DNA from: Shewanella fidelis ATCC BAA-318
GTDB taxonomy: Bacteria; Pseudomonadota; Gammaproteobacteria; Enterobacterales; Shewanellaceae
NCBI RefSeq assembly: GCF_000518605.1
Contig: NZ_KI912458.1
Coordinates: forward strand, 248,001-312,000
Direction: 5' to 3'
Length of the DNA: 64,000 nt
Notes under the pieces: model-generated
What the model saw: the letters and a program-made list of their open reading frames with translations, nothing else
Told to the model about the DNA's origin: nothing
Database searches by the model: none
In this document: positions 52,831-62,671 of the stretch, in pieces
Numbering within the stretch: the stretch's first letter is position 1
Layout of the letters: each line of letters begins with the position of its first letter
Made by a program: the position numbers and the translations under genes

Positions 52831-54108
52831 ATGGGTGAAAACAAAGGTAACGGTGACGGCGGAAAACTGCTGTACTGCTCTTTTTGTGGAAAGAGCCAGC
52901 ATGAAGTAAGAAAACTCATCGCTGGGCCTTCTGTATATGTTTGTGATGAGTGCGTTGAACTCTGCAACGATATTATTAGAGAAGAAATCAAAGAGATTTC
53001 ACCAAAGCAAGATCAAGACAGACTGCCAACGCCACATGAGCTAAGAGCCCATTTGGACGACTATGTTATTGGTCAAGATAAAGCCAAGAAAGTGCTTTCT
53101 GTTGCGGTATACAACCACTACAAGCGTTTACGCAATGCCAGCCCGAAAGATGGCGTAGAGCTAGGCAAGAGTAACATTTTGCTTATTGGTCCTACCGGTA
53201 GCGGTAAAACTTTGCTCGCTGAAACACTAGCACGTTTTCTAGATGTGCCGTTTACAATGGCCGATGCAACCACATTAACCGAAGCTGGTTACGTGGGTGA
53301 AGACGTAGAAAACATTATTCAGAAGTTATTGCAAAAGTGCGACTACGATGTAGAGAAAGCTCAGCGCGGTATCGTTTACATTGACGAAATTGATAAAATC
53401 AGTCGTAAGTCTGATAACCCGTCAATTACTCGCGATGTTTCTGGTGAAGGTGTTCAGCAAGCACTGCTTAAATTGATTGAAGGTACAGTTGCGGCGGTTC
53501 CACCACAGGGCGGGCGTAAGCACCCACAACAAGAGTTCTTACAAGTTGATACTTCTAAGATCTTATTCGTTTGTGGTGGTGCATTCGCTGGCCTTGAAAA
53601 GGTGATTGAACAACGTGCACATGTTGGTACTGGTATTGGTTTTGGCGCTCAGGTTAAAGGCGAAGCTGATAAGAAGAATATCTCTGATCGCTTGTTAGAG
53701 GTTGAACCTGAAGATCTCGTTAAGTTCGGTTTAATTCCAGAGTTTATTGGTCGTTTACCTGTACTGGCAACACTTGCTGAACTAGATGATGAAGCGTTAA
53801 TCCAAATTCTATCTCAACCTAAGAATGCGATTACTAAACAGTTTGCAGCATTGTTTGAGATGGAAGGCGTTGAACTCGAGTTTAGAGATGATGCATTAAA
53901 AGCGATTGCACTTAAAGCACAAACCCGTAAAACAGGTGCTCGTGGCCTACGTTCGATTGTTGAAGGGATTTTACTTGATGTGATGTACGATCTACCATCA
54001 ACAGATGACGTGGTAAAAGTGGTTATTGATGAGTCAGTGGTAAATGGTGAGTCAACACCTATTCTGATTTATGCTAATAACGAAACGCAAGCAGCGACAG
54101 CTGAATAA
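52831..54108 (+). CDS. clpX: ClpX unfoldase subunit
   Basis: A 425-residue AAA+ protein that unfolds substrates for ClpP. N-terminal C4 zinc finger ([20 protein letters not shown], about 14-43), Walker A GPTGSGKT (about 118-125), Walker B VYIDEIDK, and the IGF-type ClpP-binding loop GIGFGAQV near 270 are visible. Confidence 0.97.
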   Translation: MGENKGNGDGGKLLYCSFCGKSQHEVRKLIAGPSVYVCDECVELCNDIIREEIKEISPKQDQDRLPTPHELRAHLDDYVIGQDKAKKVLSVAVYNHYKRLRNASPKDGVELGKSNILLIGPTGSGKTLLAETLARFLDVPFTMADATTLTEAGYVGEDVENIIQKLLQKCDYDVEKAQRGIVYIDEIDKISRKSDNPSITRDVSGEGVQQALLKLIEGTVAAVPPQGGRKHPQQEFLQVDTSKILFVCGGAFAGLEKVIEQRAHVGTGIGFGAQVKGEADKKNISDRLLEVEPEDLVKFGLIPEFIGRLPVLATLAELDDEALIQILSQPKNAITKQFAALFEMEGVELEFRDDALKAIALKAQTRKTGARGLRSIVEGILLDVMYDLPSTDDVVKVVIDESVVNGESTPILIYANNETQAATAE

Positions 54109-54137
54109 ACTCTCTATACTTGATTTATAGATAGCGC

Positions 54138-54164
54138 AAAAGGAGCCAATTTGGCTCCTTTTTT
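54138..54164 (+). terminator. clpX terminator
   Basis: A 10-bp stem (AAAAGGAGCC / GGCTCCTTTT) with a 5-nt loop and a T-run, 29 bp after the clpX stop. Confidence 0.9.
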
Positions 54165-54194
54165 GTACACTTTTTTAATTAATTGTTTTTCACC

Positions 54195-54222
54195 ATTGAA
54201 ACCTATTTAATCATCCCAATAT
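54195..54222 (+). promoter_or_regulatory. Sigma-32 (heat-shock) type promoter of lon
   Basis: ATTGAAA (54195-54201), 13 bp, then CCCAATAT (54215-54222) closely matches the sigma-32 pattern CTTGAAA-N11-16-CCCCATNT. It lies 34 bp before the lon ATG, as expected for a heat-shock protease. Confidence 0.6.
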
Positions 54223-54256
54223 ACTCATTAGTAATCATAAAAAACGGAATCGAGCT

Positions 54257-56602
54257 ATGACCCTAGAGCGTGATGCGCGAATCGAACTACCCGTACTGCC
54301 ACTGAGAGATGTGGTGGTTTATCCCCATATGGTAATTCCGTTATTCGTCGGTCGAGAAAAGTCTATTCGTTGCTTAGAAAAAGCAATGGAGCAAGGCAAG
54401 CAAATTATTTTAGTCGCTCAGCGTGATGCTGAGTTGGACGATCCTACAAGTGACGATATTTTTGACGTCGGTACAGTTGCGTCGATTTTACAGTTATTGA
54501 AATTGCCAGATGGTACCGTGAAGGTATTAGTCGAAGGTGGCCAGCGTGCACGCATCGACAATTACTCTGAGCAAGACGACATTTTCCAAGCGACAGCTCA
54601 CTACCTTGAATCTGAACCGCTATCAGAGAAAGAAGAGGAAGTGCTTGTTCGCTCAGCTGTCGGCCAGTTTGAAGGTTATATCAAGCTTAATAAGAAGATC
54701 CCGCCAGAGGTGTTAACTTCGCTGTCGGGTATTGATGAAGCCGCTAGACTTGCTGACACTATGGCGGCACATATGCCGCTTAAGCTTGAAGACAAACAGT
54801 CTGTGCTTGAAATGGTGAATGTCAGTGAGCGTATTGAATACCTCATGGCAATGATGGAAGCGGAAATCGACCTATTGCAGGTAGAAAAACGCATTCGTAG
54901 CCGTGTTAAAAAGCAGATGGAAAAGAGTCAGCGTGAGTACTATTTGAATGAGCAAATGAAAGCTATTCAAAAAGAACTTGGCGATATTGACGAATCTCAC
55001 GATGAGTTTGAAAGCTTAGCTAAGAAGATTGAAGAGGCGCAAATGCCTACTGAGGCGAAAGAAAAAGCCTCCGCTGAGCTTAATAAGCTAAAAATGATGT
55101 CACCAATGTCTGCTGAAGCGACAGTGGTAAGAAGTTACGTTGAGTGGATGGTTTCTGTGCCTTGGCACAAGCGTTCTAAAATCAAACGTGATTTAGCTAA
55201 GGCACAAGATGTACTTGATACAGATCACTTTGGCCTAGAGAAAGTTAAAGAACGCATTTTAGAGTACCTAGCCGTTCAAAGCCGTGTTAAGCAGCTAAAA
55301 GGCCCGATTTTGTGTTTAGTTGGCCCGCCAGGTGTGGGTAAAACATCACTGGGTCAATCGATTGCAAAGGCAACTGGGCGTAAATACGTGCGCGTAGCAT
55401 TAGGTGGCGTGCGTGACGAAGCTGAGATCCGCGGCCATCGTCGTACTTATATCGGCTCTATGCCGGGTAAAGTGATTCAGAAGATGTCTAAAGTAGGTGT
55501 AAAAAACCCATTATTCCTACTCGATGAAATCGATAAAATGAGCAGTGATATGCGCGGTGATCCGGCATCAGCCCTGCTTGAGGTGTTAGATCCTGAGCAA
55601 AACGCGGCATTTAGCGATCACTACATGGAAGTCGATTATGATTTATCTGATGTGATGTTCGTTGCAACGTCAAACTCGATGAATATTCCAGGTCCACTGC
55701 TTGATCGTATGGAAGTTATTCGTTTGTCGGGTTACACCGAAGATGAAAAGCTTAACATTGCTAAACAACATTTGTTGCCAAAACAAATTGAACGTAATGG
55801 CTTAAAGGCAAAAGAAGTTACCGTTGATGACAGTGCAATTATCGGTATTATCCGTTACTACACTCGCGAAGCAGGTGTACGTGCATTAGAGCGCGAATTG
55901 TCGAAGATCTGTCGTAAAGTGGTTAAACAGATTCTACTTGATAAGAGCATCAAGCATATTGAAGTTAACCAAGACAACTTGAAGTCATTCTTAGGCGTGC
56001 AGCGTTGTGACTATGGTAAAGCAGAGTCAAATAACCAAATCGGCCAAGTAACAGGTTTAGCTTGGACAGAAGTGGGTGGTGATCTACTGACTATCGAAGC
56101 GACCTCGGTTCCTGGCAAAGGTAAATTGACTTACACCGGTTCACTCGGTGATGTAATGCAAGAGTCTATTCAAGCGGCGATGACTGTAGTGCGTGCTCGC
56201 GCAGAGCAGCTTGGCATTAACCCTGACTTTTACGAAAAACGTGATATTCACGTACACGTGCCAGAAGGGGCGACACCAAAGGACGGTCCTTCAGCCGGTG
56301 CAGCAATGTGCACCGCGCTAGTTTCTAGCTTAACGGGTAATCCAGTACGTGCCGATGTCGCTATGACAGGTGAAATTACCCTTCGTGGTGAAGTTTTACC
56401 TATTGGTGGATTAAAAGAGAAACTATTAGCTGCTCATCGCGGCGGTACAAAAGTTGTTCTTATTCCAAAAGAAAATGAACGTGACTTGGAAGAAATTCCA
56501 GCAAACGTTATCGCAGACTTACAAATTCACCCAGTAAAATGGGTTGATGAAGTGCTAAAACTGGCGTTAGAACGACCAGTTGAAGGCTTTGAAGTGGTCT
56601 AA
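54257..56602 (+). CDS. lon: ATP-dependent protease Lon
   Basis: A 781-residue LonA protease with an N-terminal substrate-binding domain (about 10-300), AAA+ domain with Walker [10 protein letters not shown] (about 356-364) and a C-terminal protease domain whose catalytic Ser lies in [10 protein letters not shown]. It degrades misfolded and regulatory proteins in the cytoplasm. It is transcribed from its own region, with a terminator-like hairpin after it. Confidence 0.97.
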   Translation: MTLERDARIELPVLPLRDVVVYPHMVIPLFVGREKSIRCLEKAMEQGKQIILVAQRDAELDDPTSDDIFDVGTVASILQLLKLPDGTVKVLVEGGQRARIDNYSEQDDIFQATAHYLESEPLSEKEEEVLVRSAVGQFEGYIKLNKKIPPEVLTSLSGIDEAARLADTMAAHMPLKLEDKQSVLEMVNVSERIEYLMAMMEAEIDLLQVEKRIRSRVKKQMEKSQREYYLNEQMKAIQKELGDIDESHDEFESLAKKIEEAQMPTEAKEKASAELNKLKMMSPMSAEATVVRSYVEWMVSVPWHKRSKIKRDLAKAQDVLDTDHFGLEKVKERILEYLAVQSRVKQLKGPILCLVGPPGVGKTSLGQSIAKATGRKYVRVALGGVRDEAEIRGHRRTYIGSMPGKVIQKMSKVGVKNPLFLLDEIDKMSSDMRGDPASALLEVLDPEQNAAFSDHYMEVDYDLSDVMFVATSNSMNIPGPLLDRMEVIRLSGYTEDEKLNIAKQHLLPKQIERNGLKAKEVTVDDSAIIGIIRYYTREAGVRALERELSKICRKVVKQILLDKSIKHIEVNQDNLKSFLGVQRCDYGKAESNNQIGQVTGLAWTEVGGDLLTIEATSVPGKGKLTYTGSLGDVMQESIQAAMTVVRARAEQLGINPDFYEKRDIHVHVPEGATPKDGPSAGAAMCTALVSSLTGNPVRADVAMTGEITLRGEVLPIGGLKEKLLAAHRGGTKVVLIPKENERDLEEIPANVIADLQIHPVKWVDEVLKLALERPVEGFEVV

Positions 56603-56702
56603 AACGTGGACTAACGCAATAAATTGCGGGATTGCTTGAAAAAAACAGTAAAAAGGGGCTTACCTAAGTAAAAAGCTGTGGTAGCCTAAGTCTGTGGAGA
56701 GT

Positions 56703-56734
56703 CAGTCGCTCCAGCCCTTGGAGTGACTGGTTTT
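56703..56734 (+). terminator. lon terminator
   Basis: An 11-bp stem with one G-T pair (CAGTCGCTCCA / TGGAGTGACTG) and a 5-nt loop followed by GTTTT, 100 bp after the lon stop. Confidence 0.65.
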
Positions 56735-56775
56735 GAGTAGTATCCTAATTTATTTCTTTGGTTTTCCTATAAGGC

Positions 56776-56804
56776 TTGAACTTTGGTTCTAAGCTTGTTA
56801 TAAA
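56776..56804 (+). promoter_or_regulatory. hupB promoter
   Basis: TTGAAC (56776-56781), a 17-bp spacer and TATAAA (56799-56804) form a good sigma-70 promoter 67 bp before the hupB ATG. Confidence 0.6.
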
Positions 56805-56871
56805 AAGCCTCCGCAGACCGCTCTAGACAAGGATTTGGGTGCGGCGCACAAATTACATTCAAGGGGATGAC

Positions 56872-57144
56872 ATGAACAAATCTGAACTAATCGAGAAAAT
56901 CGCTTCTGGTGCTGACATTTCTAAAGCGGCTGCTGGCCGTGCATTAGACTCTTTCATCGGCGCTGTTACTGAAGGTCTTAAAGAAGGCGATAAGATTGCT
57001 CTTGTTGGTTTCGGTACTTTCGAAGTGCGTCAACGCGCTGAGCGCACTGGTCGTAACCCACAAACGGGTAAAGAGATCAAAATCGCTGCAGCAAATATTC
57101 CAGCATTCAAAGCTGGTAAAGCTCTAAAAGACGCTGTTAACTAA
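56872..57144 (+). CDS. hupB: DNA-binding protein HU-beta
   Basis: A 90-residue nucleoid protein. The start [11 protein letters not shown] at 56872 (AAGGGGATGAC before it) is preferred to an in-frame ATG at 56839. It shows the conserved arm region [24 protein letters not shown] split over residues 46-69. It bends and compacts DNA as a dimer. It follows lon, as in E. coli. Confidence 0.96.
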   Translation: MNKSELIEKIASGADISKAAAGRALDSFIGAVTEGLKEGDKIALVGFGTFEVRQRAERTGRNPQTGKEIKIAAANIPAFKAGKALKDAVN

Positions 57145-57183
57145 ATAAAAGTTGGCAATGCAGCCTTTTGTAAGGCTATTGTA

Positions 57184-57210
57184 AAAAAGCACTGCTTGGC
57201 AGTGCTTTTT
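57184..57210 (+). terminator. hupB terminator
   Basis: A 12-bp stem (AAAAAGCACTGC / GCAGTGCTTTTT) with loop TTG, 40 bp after the hupB stop. Confidence 0.92.
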
Positions 57211-57296
57211 ACAAATAGAGAGGGTATAAATTAAGAAGTAACTTAATTTTGCCAGCAGGAGTTTAAACGGAATACTTTTCCTCTCCTTTAAATTAC

Positions 57297-57330
57297 AAAA
57301 AGGCGCATCCAAACTGTGATGCGCCTTTTT
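57297..57330 (+). terminator. Second terminator before ppiD
   Basis: A perfect 13-bp stem (AAAAAGGCGCATC / GATGCGCCTTTTT) with an 8-nt loop, only 31 bp before the ppiD ATG. It closes an 86-bp interval after the hupB terminator that holds no annotated gene, so it may end a small RNA or act as an attenuator in the ppiD leader. Confidence 0.85.
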
Positions 57331-57361
57331 ATTATATTAATCGCAACAAGCGAGAAGTCTG

Positions 57362-59227
57362 ATGTTAGAAAAGATTCGCGAAGGCTCACAAGGGGTTATT
57401 GCTAAAAGCATTCTAATCCTAGTGATACTTTCTTTTGCATTTACAGGTGTAAGTAGTTATTTAGGTTCTTCAACTGAGGTTGCAGCTGCTACCGTAAATG
57501 GTGAAGAGATCAGCAACTCAGCTTTAGAGCAAGCATATCAAAATGAGCGTGGTCGTTTAGAGCAGCAGTTAGGTGACATGTTTGCAACGTTGGCTGCAGA
57601 TGACAACTATATGCAAAGCGTTAAGCAAAGTGTTTTAGAGCGTTTAGTTGCTGATAAATTGCTTGATCAAAATGCGGCAGAGCTAGGGTTACGCGTATCT
57701 GACGAGCAAATTAAAGCAGCGATTCTAGCAGAACCTGCTTTTCAAACTGATGGTGTATTTGATAACGACAGATATCTAGCTATTCTGCGTGGATTAGGTT
57801 ACCAAGCAAATACGTTCCGTGACATGATGCGCACTGAAATGACACGTAATCAGTTAGTCGCTACGTTAGTAGGTTCTGAATTTGTATTGCCAGGTGAAGC
57901 AGAATATGTTGCTGAACTGCAAGGGCAAACTCGCGATATCGATTATAAGATAATTGATGCTACTCCATATCTAGCCGACGTTAGTGTGACTGATGAGCAG
58001 ATCCAAACATACTACAATGCTAACCTTGCACAATTTGTACGCCCAGAAGTTGTCAGCCTTGATTATGTAGAGCTAAACGCGGCTGATATTGCAAAAGATA
58101 TCACAATTACAGACGCTGAAGCACAAGCTTATTATGATGAGCATAAAGCGCAGTACACCCAAGCTGAAAAGCGCTTAGCTGCACATATCCTAGTGCAACT
58201 AGGTGATGATGAAGACGCAGCTAAAGCAAAGGCTGAAGCGATTTATAAACAGCTTCAAGATGGCGCTGATTTTGCTGAGCTAGCTAAAACTGAATCTGAA
58301 GATACATTTAGTGGTGAACAAGGTGGTCAACTTGACTGGTTCGAAGCTGGCGTAATGGAGCCTGAATTTGATGCTGCATTGTTTGCATTGAATAAGGGCG
58401 AGTACTCAAATGTTGTTAAAACCAACTTTGGTTACCACATTATTAAAGCATTAGACATTCAAGCGGGCGCGCAAGCACCTTTTGCTGATGTTAAAGAGAA
58501 GATTGTTGCTAAGCTGCAAGAACAGCAGGCAGTAGACAAGTTCTACGAGTTGCAACAAGTGCTAGCAGATACCAGCTACGAAGTGCCAGATACATTAGTT
58601 GACGCGGCAAAAGATGTGGGTTTAGCGGTTGAAACTACACCTGAGTTTACTCGTAACAATCCGCCAGAGTTGTTTAGCAAGCCTGATGTACTTAAAGAAG
58701 CATTTTCAACTAACGTGTTAGTTGATGGCATGAACAGCGACGTGTTAGAAGTTGCACCTAACCATGTTGTTGTTATCCGTGTTAACAGCCATAAAGAGGC
58801 TGGTACTATGGAACTAGCTGAAGTACGTAATGCTATTGCTGGACGCTTAAAGCAAGAGCAAGCTAATGAAGCAGCACGTAAGCAAGCGCAAGAAGCTATG
58901 ACAGTTGTTGAAGCTTCAGGTGAGACAGTTGATTTTCTTGTAAAGGATAAGCTGACTCGTTTTGATCAAGATATTGATGGTGCGATCGTAAACAAGGCTT
59001 TCGCAATGGCTCAGCCTGCAGGTAAAGCAACCGTTGATACAGTAGCACTAGCCAATGGTTATGCTGTTGTTGTACTAAAACAGGTTAACGCAGCAGAAGC
59101 TGTTGAACCTGGTTTGTTAGACGCACTTAAGCAACGTCTAAGTTCACAGTACAGTGAAAACGATTACCGTGCAGTGATCGCTTCACTAAAAGCTAAGGGT
59201 GAAGTACTTTACCCAGTTGCTGAATAA
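57362..59227 (+). CDS. ppiD: Periplasmic chaperone/PPIase PpiD
   Basis: A 621-residue protein anchored by one N-terminal helix (about 13-33, SILILVILSFAFTGV), with a SurA_N-like helical region (about 36-200), a parvulin-type domain (about 265-360: LAAHILVQLGDDEDAA, FAELAKTESEDTFSG, GGQLDWFEAG) and a helical tail. It assists folding of outer-membrane proteins at the periplasmic side of the inner membrane. GAGAAG precedes the ATG. It follows hupB, as in E. coli. Confidence 0.94.
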   Translation: MLEKIREGSQGVIAKSILILVILSFAFTGVSSYLGSSTEVAAATVNGEEISNSALEQAYQNERGRLEQQLGDMFATLAADDNYMQSVKQSVLERLVADKLLDQNAAELGLRVSDEQIKAAILAEPAFQTDGVFDNDRYLAILRGLGYQANTFRDMMRTEMTRNQLVATLVGSEFVLPGEAEYVAELQGQTRDIDYKIIDATPYLADVSVTDEQIQTYYNANLAQFVRPEVVSLDYVELNAADIAKDITITDAEAQAYYDEHKAQYTQAEKRLAAHILVQLGDDEDAAKAKAEAIYKQLQDGADFAELAKTESEDTFSGEQGGQLDWFEAGVMEPEFDAALFALNKGEYSNVVKTNFGYHIIKALDIQAGAQAPFADVKEKIVAKLQEQQAVDKFYELQQVLADTSYEVPDTLVDAAKDVGLAVETTPEFTRNNPPELFSKPDVLKEAFSTNVLVDGMNSDVLEVAPNHVVVIRVNSHKEAGTMELAEVRNAIAGRLKQEQANEAARKQAQEAMTVVEASGETVDFLVKDKLTRFDQDIDGAIVNKAFAMAQPAGKATVDTVALANGYAVVVLKQVNAAEAVEPGLLDALKQRLSSQYSENDYRAVIASLKAKGEVLYPVAE

Positions 59228-59267
59228 GAGTTACTGGTTAACTATCAGTGAGCTTTACATGATGCAT

Positions 59268-59294
59268 AAAAAACCGGCTAAGGCCGGTTTTTTT
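59268..59294 (+). terminator. ppiD terminator
   Basis: An 11-bp stem (AAAAAACCGGC / GCCGGTTTTTT) with a 4-nt loop ending in seven T, 40 bp after the ppiD stop. Confidence 0.92.
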
Positions 59295-59498
59295 ATGGGC
59301 GCGAAATGAGGGGCTAATTTCTACTTGTGAAACCATGTAGGCTGGCTCAAGGGGCAGATGACTCGTCATAAAGCGCTTAGCTTTAACAAAGAGCATCGAG
59401 GAAAAGCTTATAGCTTGAGCTTACAGCGGTGAGCTTGTGGCTTTCAGTGTTGTTAATTGAGAGTCGACTAATCCTATCAGAAGTGAATGGGTAATAAA
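59295..59498. other. Stretch between the ppiD and fabV terminators
   Basis: About 200 bp within a 329-bp gene-free gap between convergent genes. It shows several irregular AGCTT words (59400-59445) but no clear gene, hairpin or repeat. Confidence 0.4.
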
Positions 59499-59527
59499 AA
59501 ACGCCGCAATATAATATTGCGGCGTTT
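59499..59527 (-). terminator. fabV terminator
   Basis: A 12-bp stem (AAACGCCGCAAT / ATTGCGGCGTTT) with a 5-nt loop and, on the minus strand, a T-rich tail. It lies 29 bp after the fabV stop. Confidence 0.9.
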
Positions 59528-59556
59528 AACTTTCAGTCTAGACCAGCTATTGCTAG

Positions 59557-60759
59557 CTAGATTGAAACTACGTCAAACTCAACGTGTGGGTTTACGTCTG
59601 CATCGTAATCAATGCCTTCAATACCAAAGCCGAATAGCTTTAGGAACTCTTCCTTATACTCAACATAATCAGTAAGTTCAGCTAAGTTCTCTGTAGTCAC
59701 TTGCGGCCACATATCACGGCAATGTTGCTGGATTTCATCGCGTAACTCCCAGTCATCAAGGCGTAAACGATTTGACTCGTCAACTTCTGCAGCTGTGCCA
59801 TCAGCCTTAAATAAACGCTCGTTAAACATACGGTTTATTTGCTCGATACAGCCTTCGTGTAAGCCTTCAGCGCGCATTTTCTTGAATACCATAGCGATGT
59901 ATAGCGGCATAACAGGAATTGCTGAGCTAGCTTGTGTTACGACGCTCTTTAGCACTGCAACATTAGCGCTACCGCCAGTGGCCGAAAGCTTATCATTTAG
60001 CGCGTGTGCGGCGCGGTCAAGATCCATTTTGGCTTTACCAAGGGCACCGTGCCAGTAAATTGGCCAAGTAAGCTCGGTACCAATGTAACTATAAGCCACA
60101 GTTTTGCAGTTGTCGCTAAGTACACCGGCTTCTGCAAGTGCTTGGATCCAAAGCTCCCAGTCTTCACCACCCATAACGGTAACTGTATCGGCGATCTCTT
60201 GCTCTGTAGCAGGCTCAACACTTGCTTCAATAATGATATCTTTATTGGTATCAACTGCGGTTGCTGTATAGGTTTCACCAATAGGTTTTAGTGAAGAGCG
60301 AACAAGTTCGCCACTGTCTGGCATTTTACGAACAGGTGATGCTAGTGAGTACACCACCATATCAACTTGACCTAAGTCCTGCTTGATAATTTCAATCGCT
60401 TTTTGTTTAGCTTCGTGGCTGAACGCATCGCAGTTGATGCTTTTAGCGTATAGGCCTTCAGCTTTAGCAAATTTATCGAAAGCTGCAGAGTTATACCAAC
60501 CTGCTGTGCCTGGCTTAGTTTCGGTACTCGGTTTTTCAAAAAACACACCTAACGTGGCGGCGTCGCTGCCAAAAGCAGCTGTAATGCGAGAAGATAGACC
60601 GTAACCACTTGATGAACCAACAACTAAGACTTTTTTAGGGCCGTTAGCAATTTTGCCTTTTGCTTTAGTCACGTTAATTTGTTCAAGTACATTGGCTTCA
60701 CAACCAACAGGGTGGGTCGTAGTACAAATAAAACCACGGATTCTAGGTTTGATGATCAT
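59557..60759 (-). CDS. fabV: Trans-2-enoyl-ACP/CoA reductase FabV
   Basis: A 400-residue NADH-dependent enoyl reductase of fatty-acid synthesis. NAD-binding motif [12 protein letters not shown] (about 48-59), active-site Tyr and Lys in [10 protein letters not shown] (Y-X8-K, about 236-245) and the N-terminal [13 protein letters not shown] are family signatures. FabV-type reductases resist triclosan. It converges on ppiD; its promoter must lie in the short gap after the sap terminator. Confidence 0.95.
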   Translation of the reverse strand: MIIKPRIRGFICTTTHPVGCEANVLEQINVTKAKGKIANGPKKVLVVGSSSGYGLSSRITAAFGSDAATLGVFFEKPSTETKPGTAGWYNSAAFDKFAKAEGLYAKSINCDAFSHEAKQKAIEIIKQDLGQVDMVVYSLASPVRKMPDSGELVRSSLKPIGETYTATAVDTNKDIIIEASVEPATEQEIADTVTVMGGEDWELWIQALAEAGVLSDNCKTVAYSYIGTELTWPIYWHGALGKAKMDLDRAAHALNDKLSATGGSANVAVLKSVVTQASSAIPVMPLYIAMVFKKMRAEGLHEGCIEQINRMFNERLFKADGTAAEVDESNRLRLDDWELRDEIQQHCRDMWPQVTTENLAELTDYVEYKEEFLKLFGFGIEGIDYDADVNPHVEFDVVSI

Positions 60760-60808
60760 ATTTTTTGATTCTCTTAAAAAATTGTCTCTAGGATAATTAA
60801 ACCAGTAT

Positions 60809-60845
60809 AAAATGGCACTTATTTTTGTTGAAAATAGGCCATTTT
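60809..60845 (-). terminator. sap operon terminator
   Basis: AAAATGGC (60809-60816) and GCCATTTT (60838-60845) flank an inner ATTTT / AAAAT stem, followed by TTTTATAC on the minus strand. It lies 49 bp after the sapF stop and 50 bp before the fabV start. Confidence 0.7.
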
Positions 60846-60893
60846 CGCAGTGGTTGGAGCAGTTTAGTTATATCATTTGCACGCTTATCCAGC

Positions 60894-61679
60894 TTATTTT
60901 TTGCGAGTAAATAAGCTCTGCTCTTGGATTAAGCGCTGGGTGTATTCGTGCTGTGGCGAATTAAACAACTGTTCTGTGGTGGCTTTCTCAACCATTACGC
61001 CTTTTTTAAGCACCATGATTTTGTCACTCACATGGCGAATGATATTCATATTATGAGAAACGAAAATATAAGACAGCCCCATCTCTTGTTGTAGTTCCAG
61101 TAACAGGTTCAAGATCTGCGAGCGAACAGATAAATCGAGTGCTGTTAACGCTTCATCGGCAATAATGATTTTCGGATCAAGCATCAACGCGCGGGCAACA
61201 GCGACACGTTGCTTTTGCCCTTCAGAAATCATATGTGGATAAAACTCGATATGTTCAGGCAGTAAGCCGACCTTTCTAAGCTTATCGATAACGAGCGCTT
61301 TACGTTCACTTTTATCTAATTGTGTATTAAATTTAAGTGGCTCATCGAGCAATTCACCAATGGTCAGCCTCGGGTTTAGTGAGGTATTAGGATCTTGGAA
61401 AATCATTCTAATTACACGACAGCGCTGTTTTAAGTCTCGCTTTTCTAGCGCTTCACCTTCAAAGAAAATCTCGCCACCACTGCGCACTTCTGCACCCACA
61501 AGGATCCGAGCTATGGTACTTTTACCAGAGCCTGCCTCGCCAACAATAGCCAAGGTTTCGCCTTGATTTAGCTCAAACGAGACTGGTGATAGCGCATGAT
61601 TATATTGGCGCTTGAAGCGTTTATATCCCGCATAATAGCTTTTGCTAAGATCAATAACTTTAAGTAGTGGGGTCGTCAT
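60894..61679 (-). CDS. sapF: SapF ABC-transporter ATPase
   Basis: A 261-residue ABC ATPase of the peptide/antimicrobial-peptide uptake system SapABCDF. Walker A GEAGSGKST (about 44-52), signature-like ISEGQKQR and Walker B IIADEAL are present. The start MTTPLLKV at 61679 overlaps the end of sapD by 20 nt in another frame; the in-frame codon at 61715 would extend much further into sapD. It is the last gene of the operon. Confidence 0.9.
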   Translation of the reverse strand: MTTPLLKVIDLSKSYYAGYKRFKRQYNHALSPVSFELNQGETLAIVGEAGSGKSTIARILVGAEVRSGGEIFFEGEALEKRDLKQRCRVIRMIFQDPNTSLNPRLTIGELLDEPLKFNTQLDKSERKALVIDKLRKVGLLPEHIEFYPHMISEGQKQRVAVARALMLDPKIIIADEALTALDLSVRSQILNLLLELQQEMGLSYIFVSHNMNIIRHVSDKIMVLKKGVMVEKATTEQLFNSPQHEYTQRLIQEQSLFTRKK

Positions 61680-62667
61680 TACAAGGCTCACTGTTATAGG
61701 GGAAATGACAAGCAAAATAGCGGTCTTTCTGGTGGCATAGACTTGGTTTACTTACACAGCGCTTTTGCGCTTGAGGGCAACGAGGGCCAAGTCGGCAACC
61801 TATGGGTAGATGCTGCAGAGCAGGGGAAGATCCCGGTAATGTTTGCATCACTGACTTATGCGCTAAGCCGCTAGAAAAGTCAGGCATATTGTCGAGCAAA
61901 GCTTTAGTATAAGGATGGTAAGGCTGCTCAAGTACTTCTGCTGTTGGCCCGGACTCCATGACTTGGCCGCAATATAATACAGTCAGCTGATCACACCAGC
62001 CAGATAGTGTTTCTAGCTCGTGGCTGATCAGTAAGATTGATACGCTATGAAGCTGATTTAATTTACTCAGTAGCCTAAATATTTGTGCTTGAGTACTTAA
62101 CTCCATAGAGTCAGTGGGTTCATCGGCTATCAATAGTCGTGGTTGGTTAGCGATCGCCATTGCAATCATCACTTTTTGGCACTCGCCTGCAGAAAGTTCC
62201 CAGGCATAGCTGCTCATCACTTCTTCGGTGTTTTTAATGCCAACTTTGTGCAACCACTTTTGCGCAATAGCCTTACGGGCGCTGTTACGCTTCCAAAAGG
62301 ATATGGTTTTATCCTGCGGCATGGCTTCGATAAGTTGACTGCCAACTGTGATAGCGGGATCTAAGCTGCCCATAGGATCTTGGAAAATCACCGCGATTTC
62401 GCTGCCCATCAGGTTGCGCCGTTGTTTAGGCGACATATCCATCAGATTTTGGCCATCCCACATCATACGGTCAGCGGTAATTGTCCAGTTGTGGCCCGGA
62501 ACACCTAAAATAGCTCGTGCAAGTAATGTACGCCCAGATCCAGATTCACCGACCAGACCATGTAATTCGCCGGGGTTAATCATCAGACTCACTCGTTCTA
62601 GCGCTTTTACACGTCCATGGGGAGTGTCTAGCTCAATAGTGAGATTACGAATATCGAGTAATGGCAT
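61660..62667 (-). CDS. sapD: SapD ABC-transporter ATPase with altered Walker A
   Basis: A 335-residue ATPase of the Sap/Dpp-like class with the C-terminal oligopeptide-transporter extension (GCRLGPRCPQA, CHFP Cys-rich end). Its Walker A reads GESGSGRT (about 38-45), with Arg in place of the invariant Lys. The signature (LSAGECQK) and Walker B (LLIADEPT) are otherwise like E. coli SapD, which has GESGSGKS. In E. coli SapD also supports Trk potassium uptake. The change may weaken ATP hydrolysis, leaving SapF as the main motor. It starts 4 bp after sapC. Confidence 0.9.
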   Translation of the reverse strand: MPLLDIRNLTIELDTPHGRVKALERVSLMINPGELHGLVGESGSGRTLLARAILGVPGHNWTITADRMMWDGQNLMDMSPKQRRNLMGSEIAVIFQDPMGSLDPAITVGSQLIEAMPQDKTISFWKRNSARKAIAQKWLHKVGIKNTEEVMSSYAWELSAGECQKVMIAMAIANQPRLLIADEPTDSMELSTQAQIFRLLSKLNQLHSVSILLISHELETLSGWCDQLTVLYCGQVMESGPTAEVLEQPYHPYTKALLDNMPDFSSGLAHKSVMQTLPGSSPALQHLPIGCRLGPRCPQAQKRCVSKPSLCHQKDRYFACHFPYNSEPCNDDPTT

Positions 62668-62671
62668 AATA

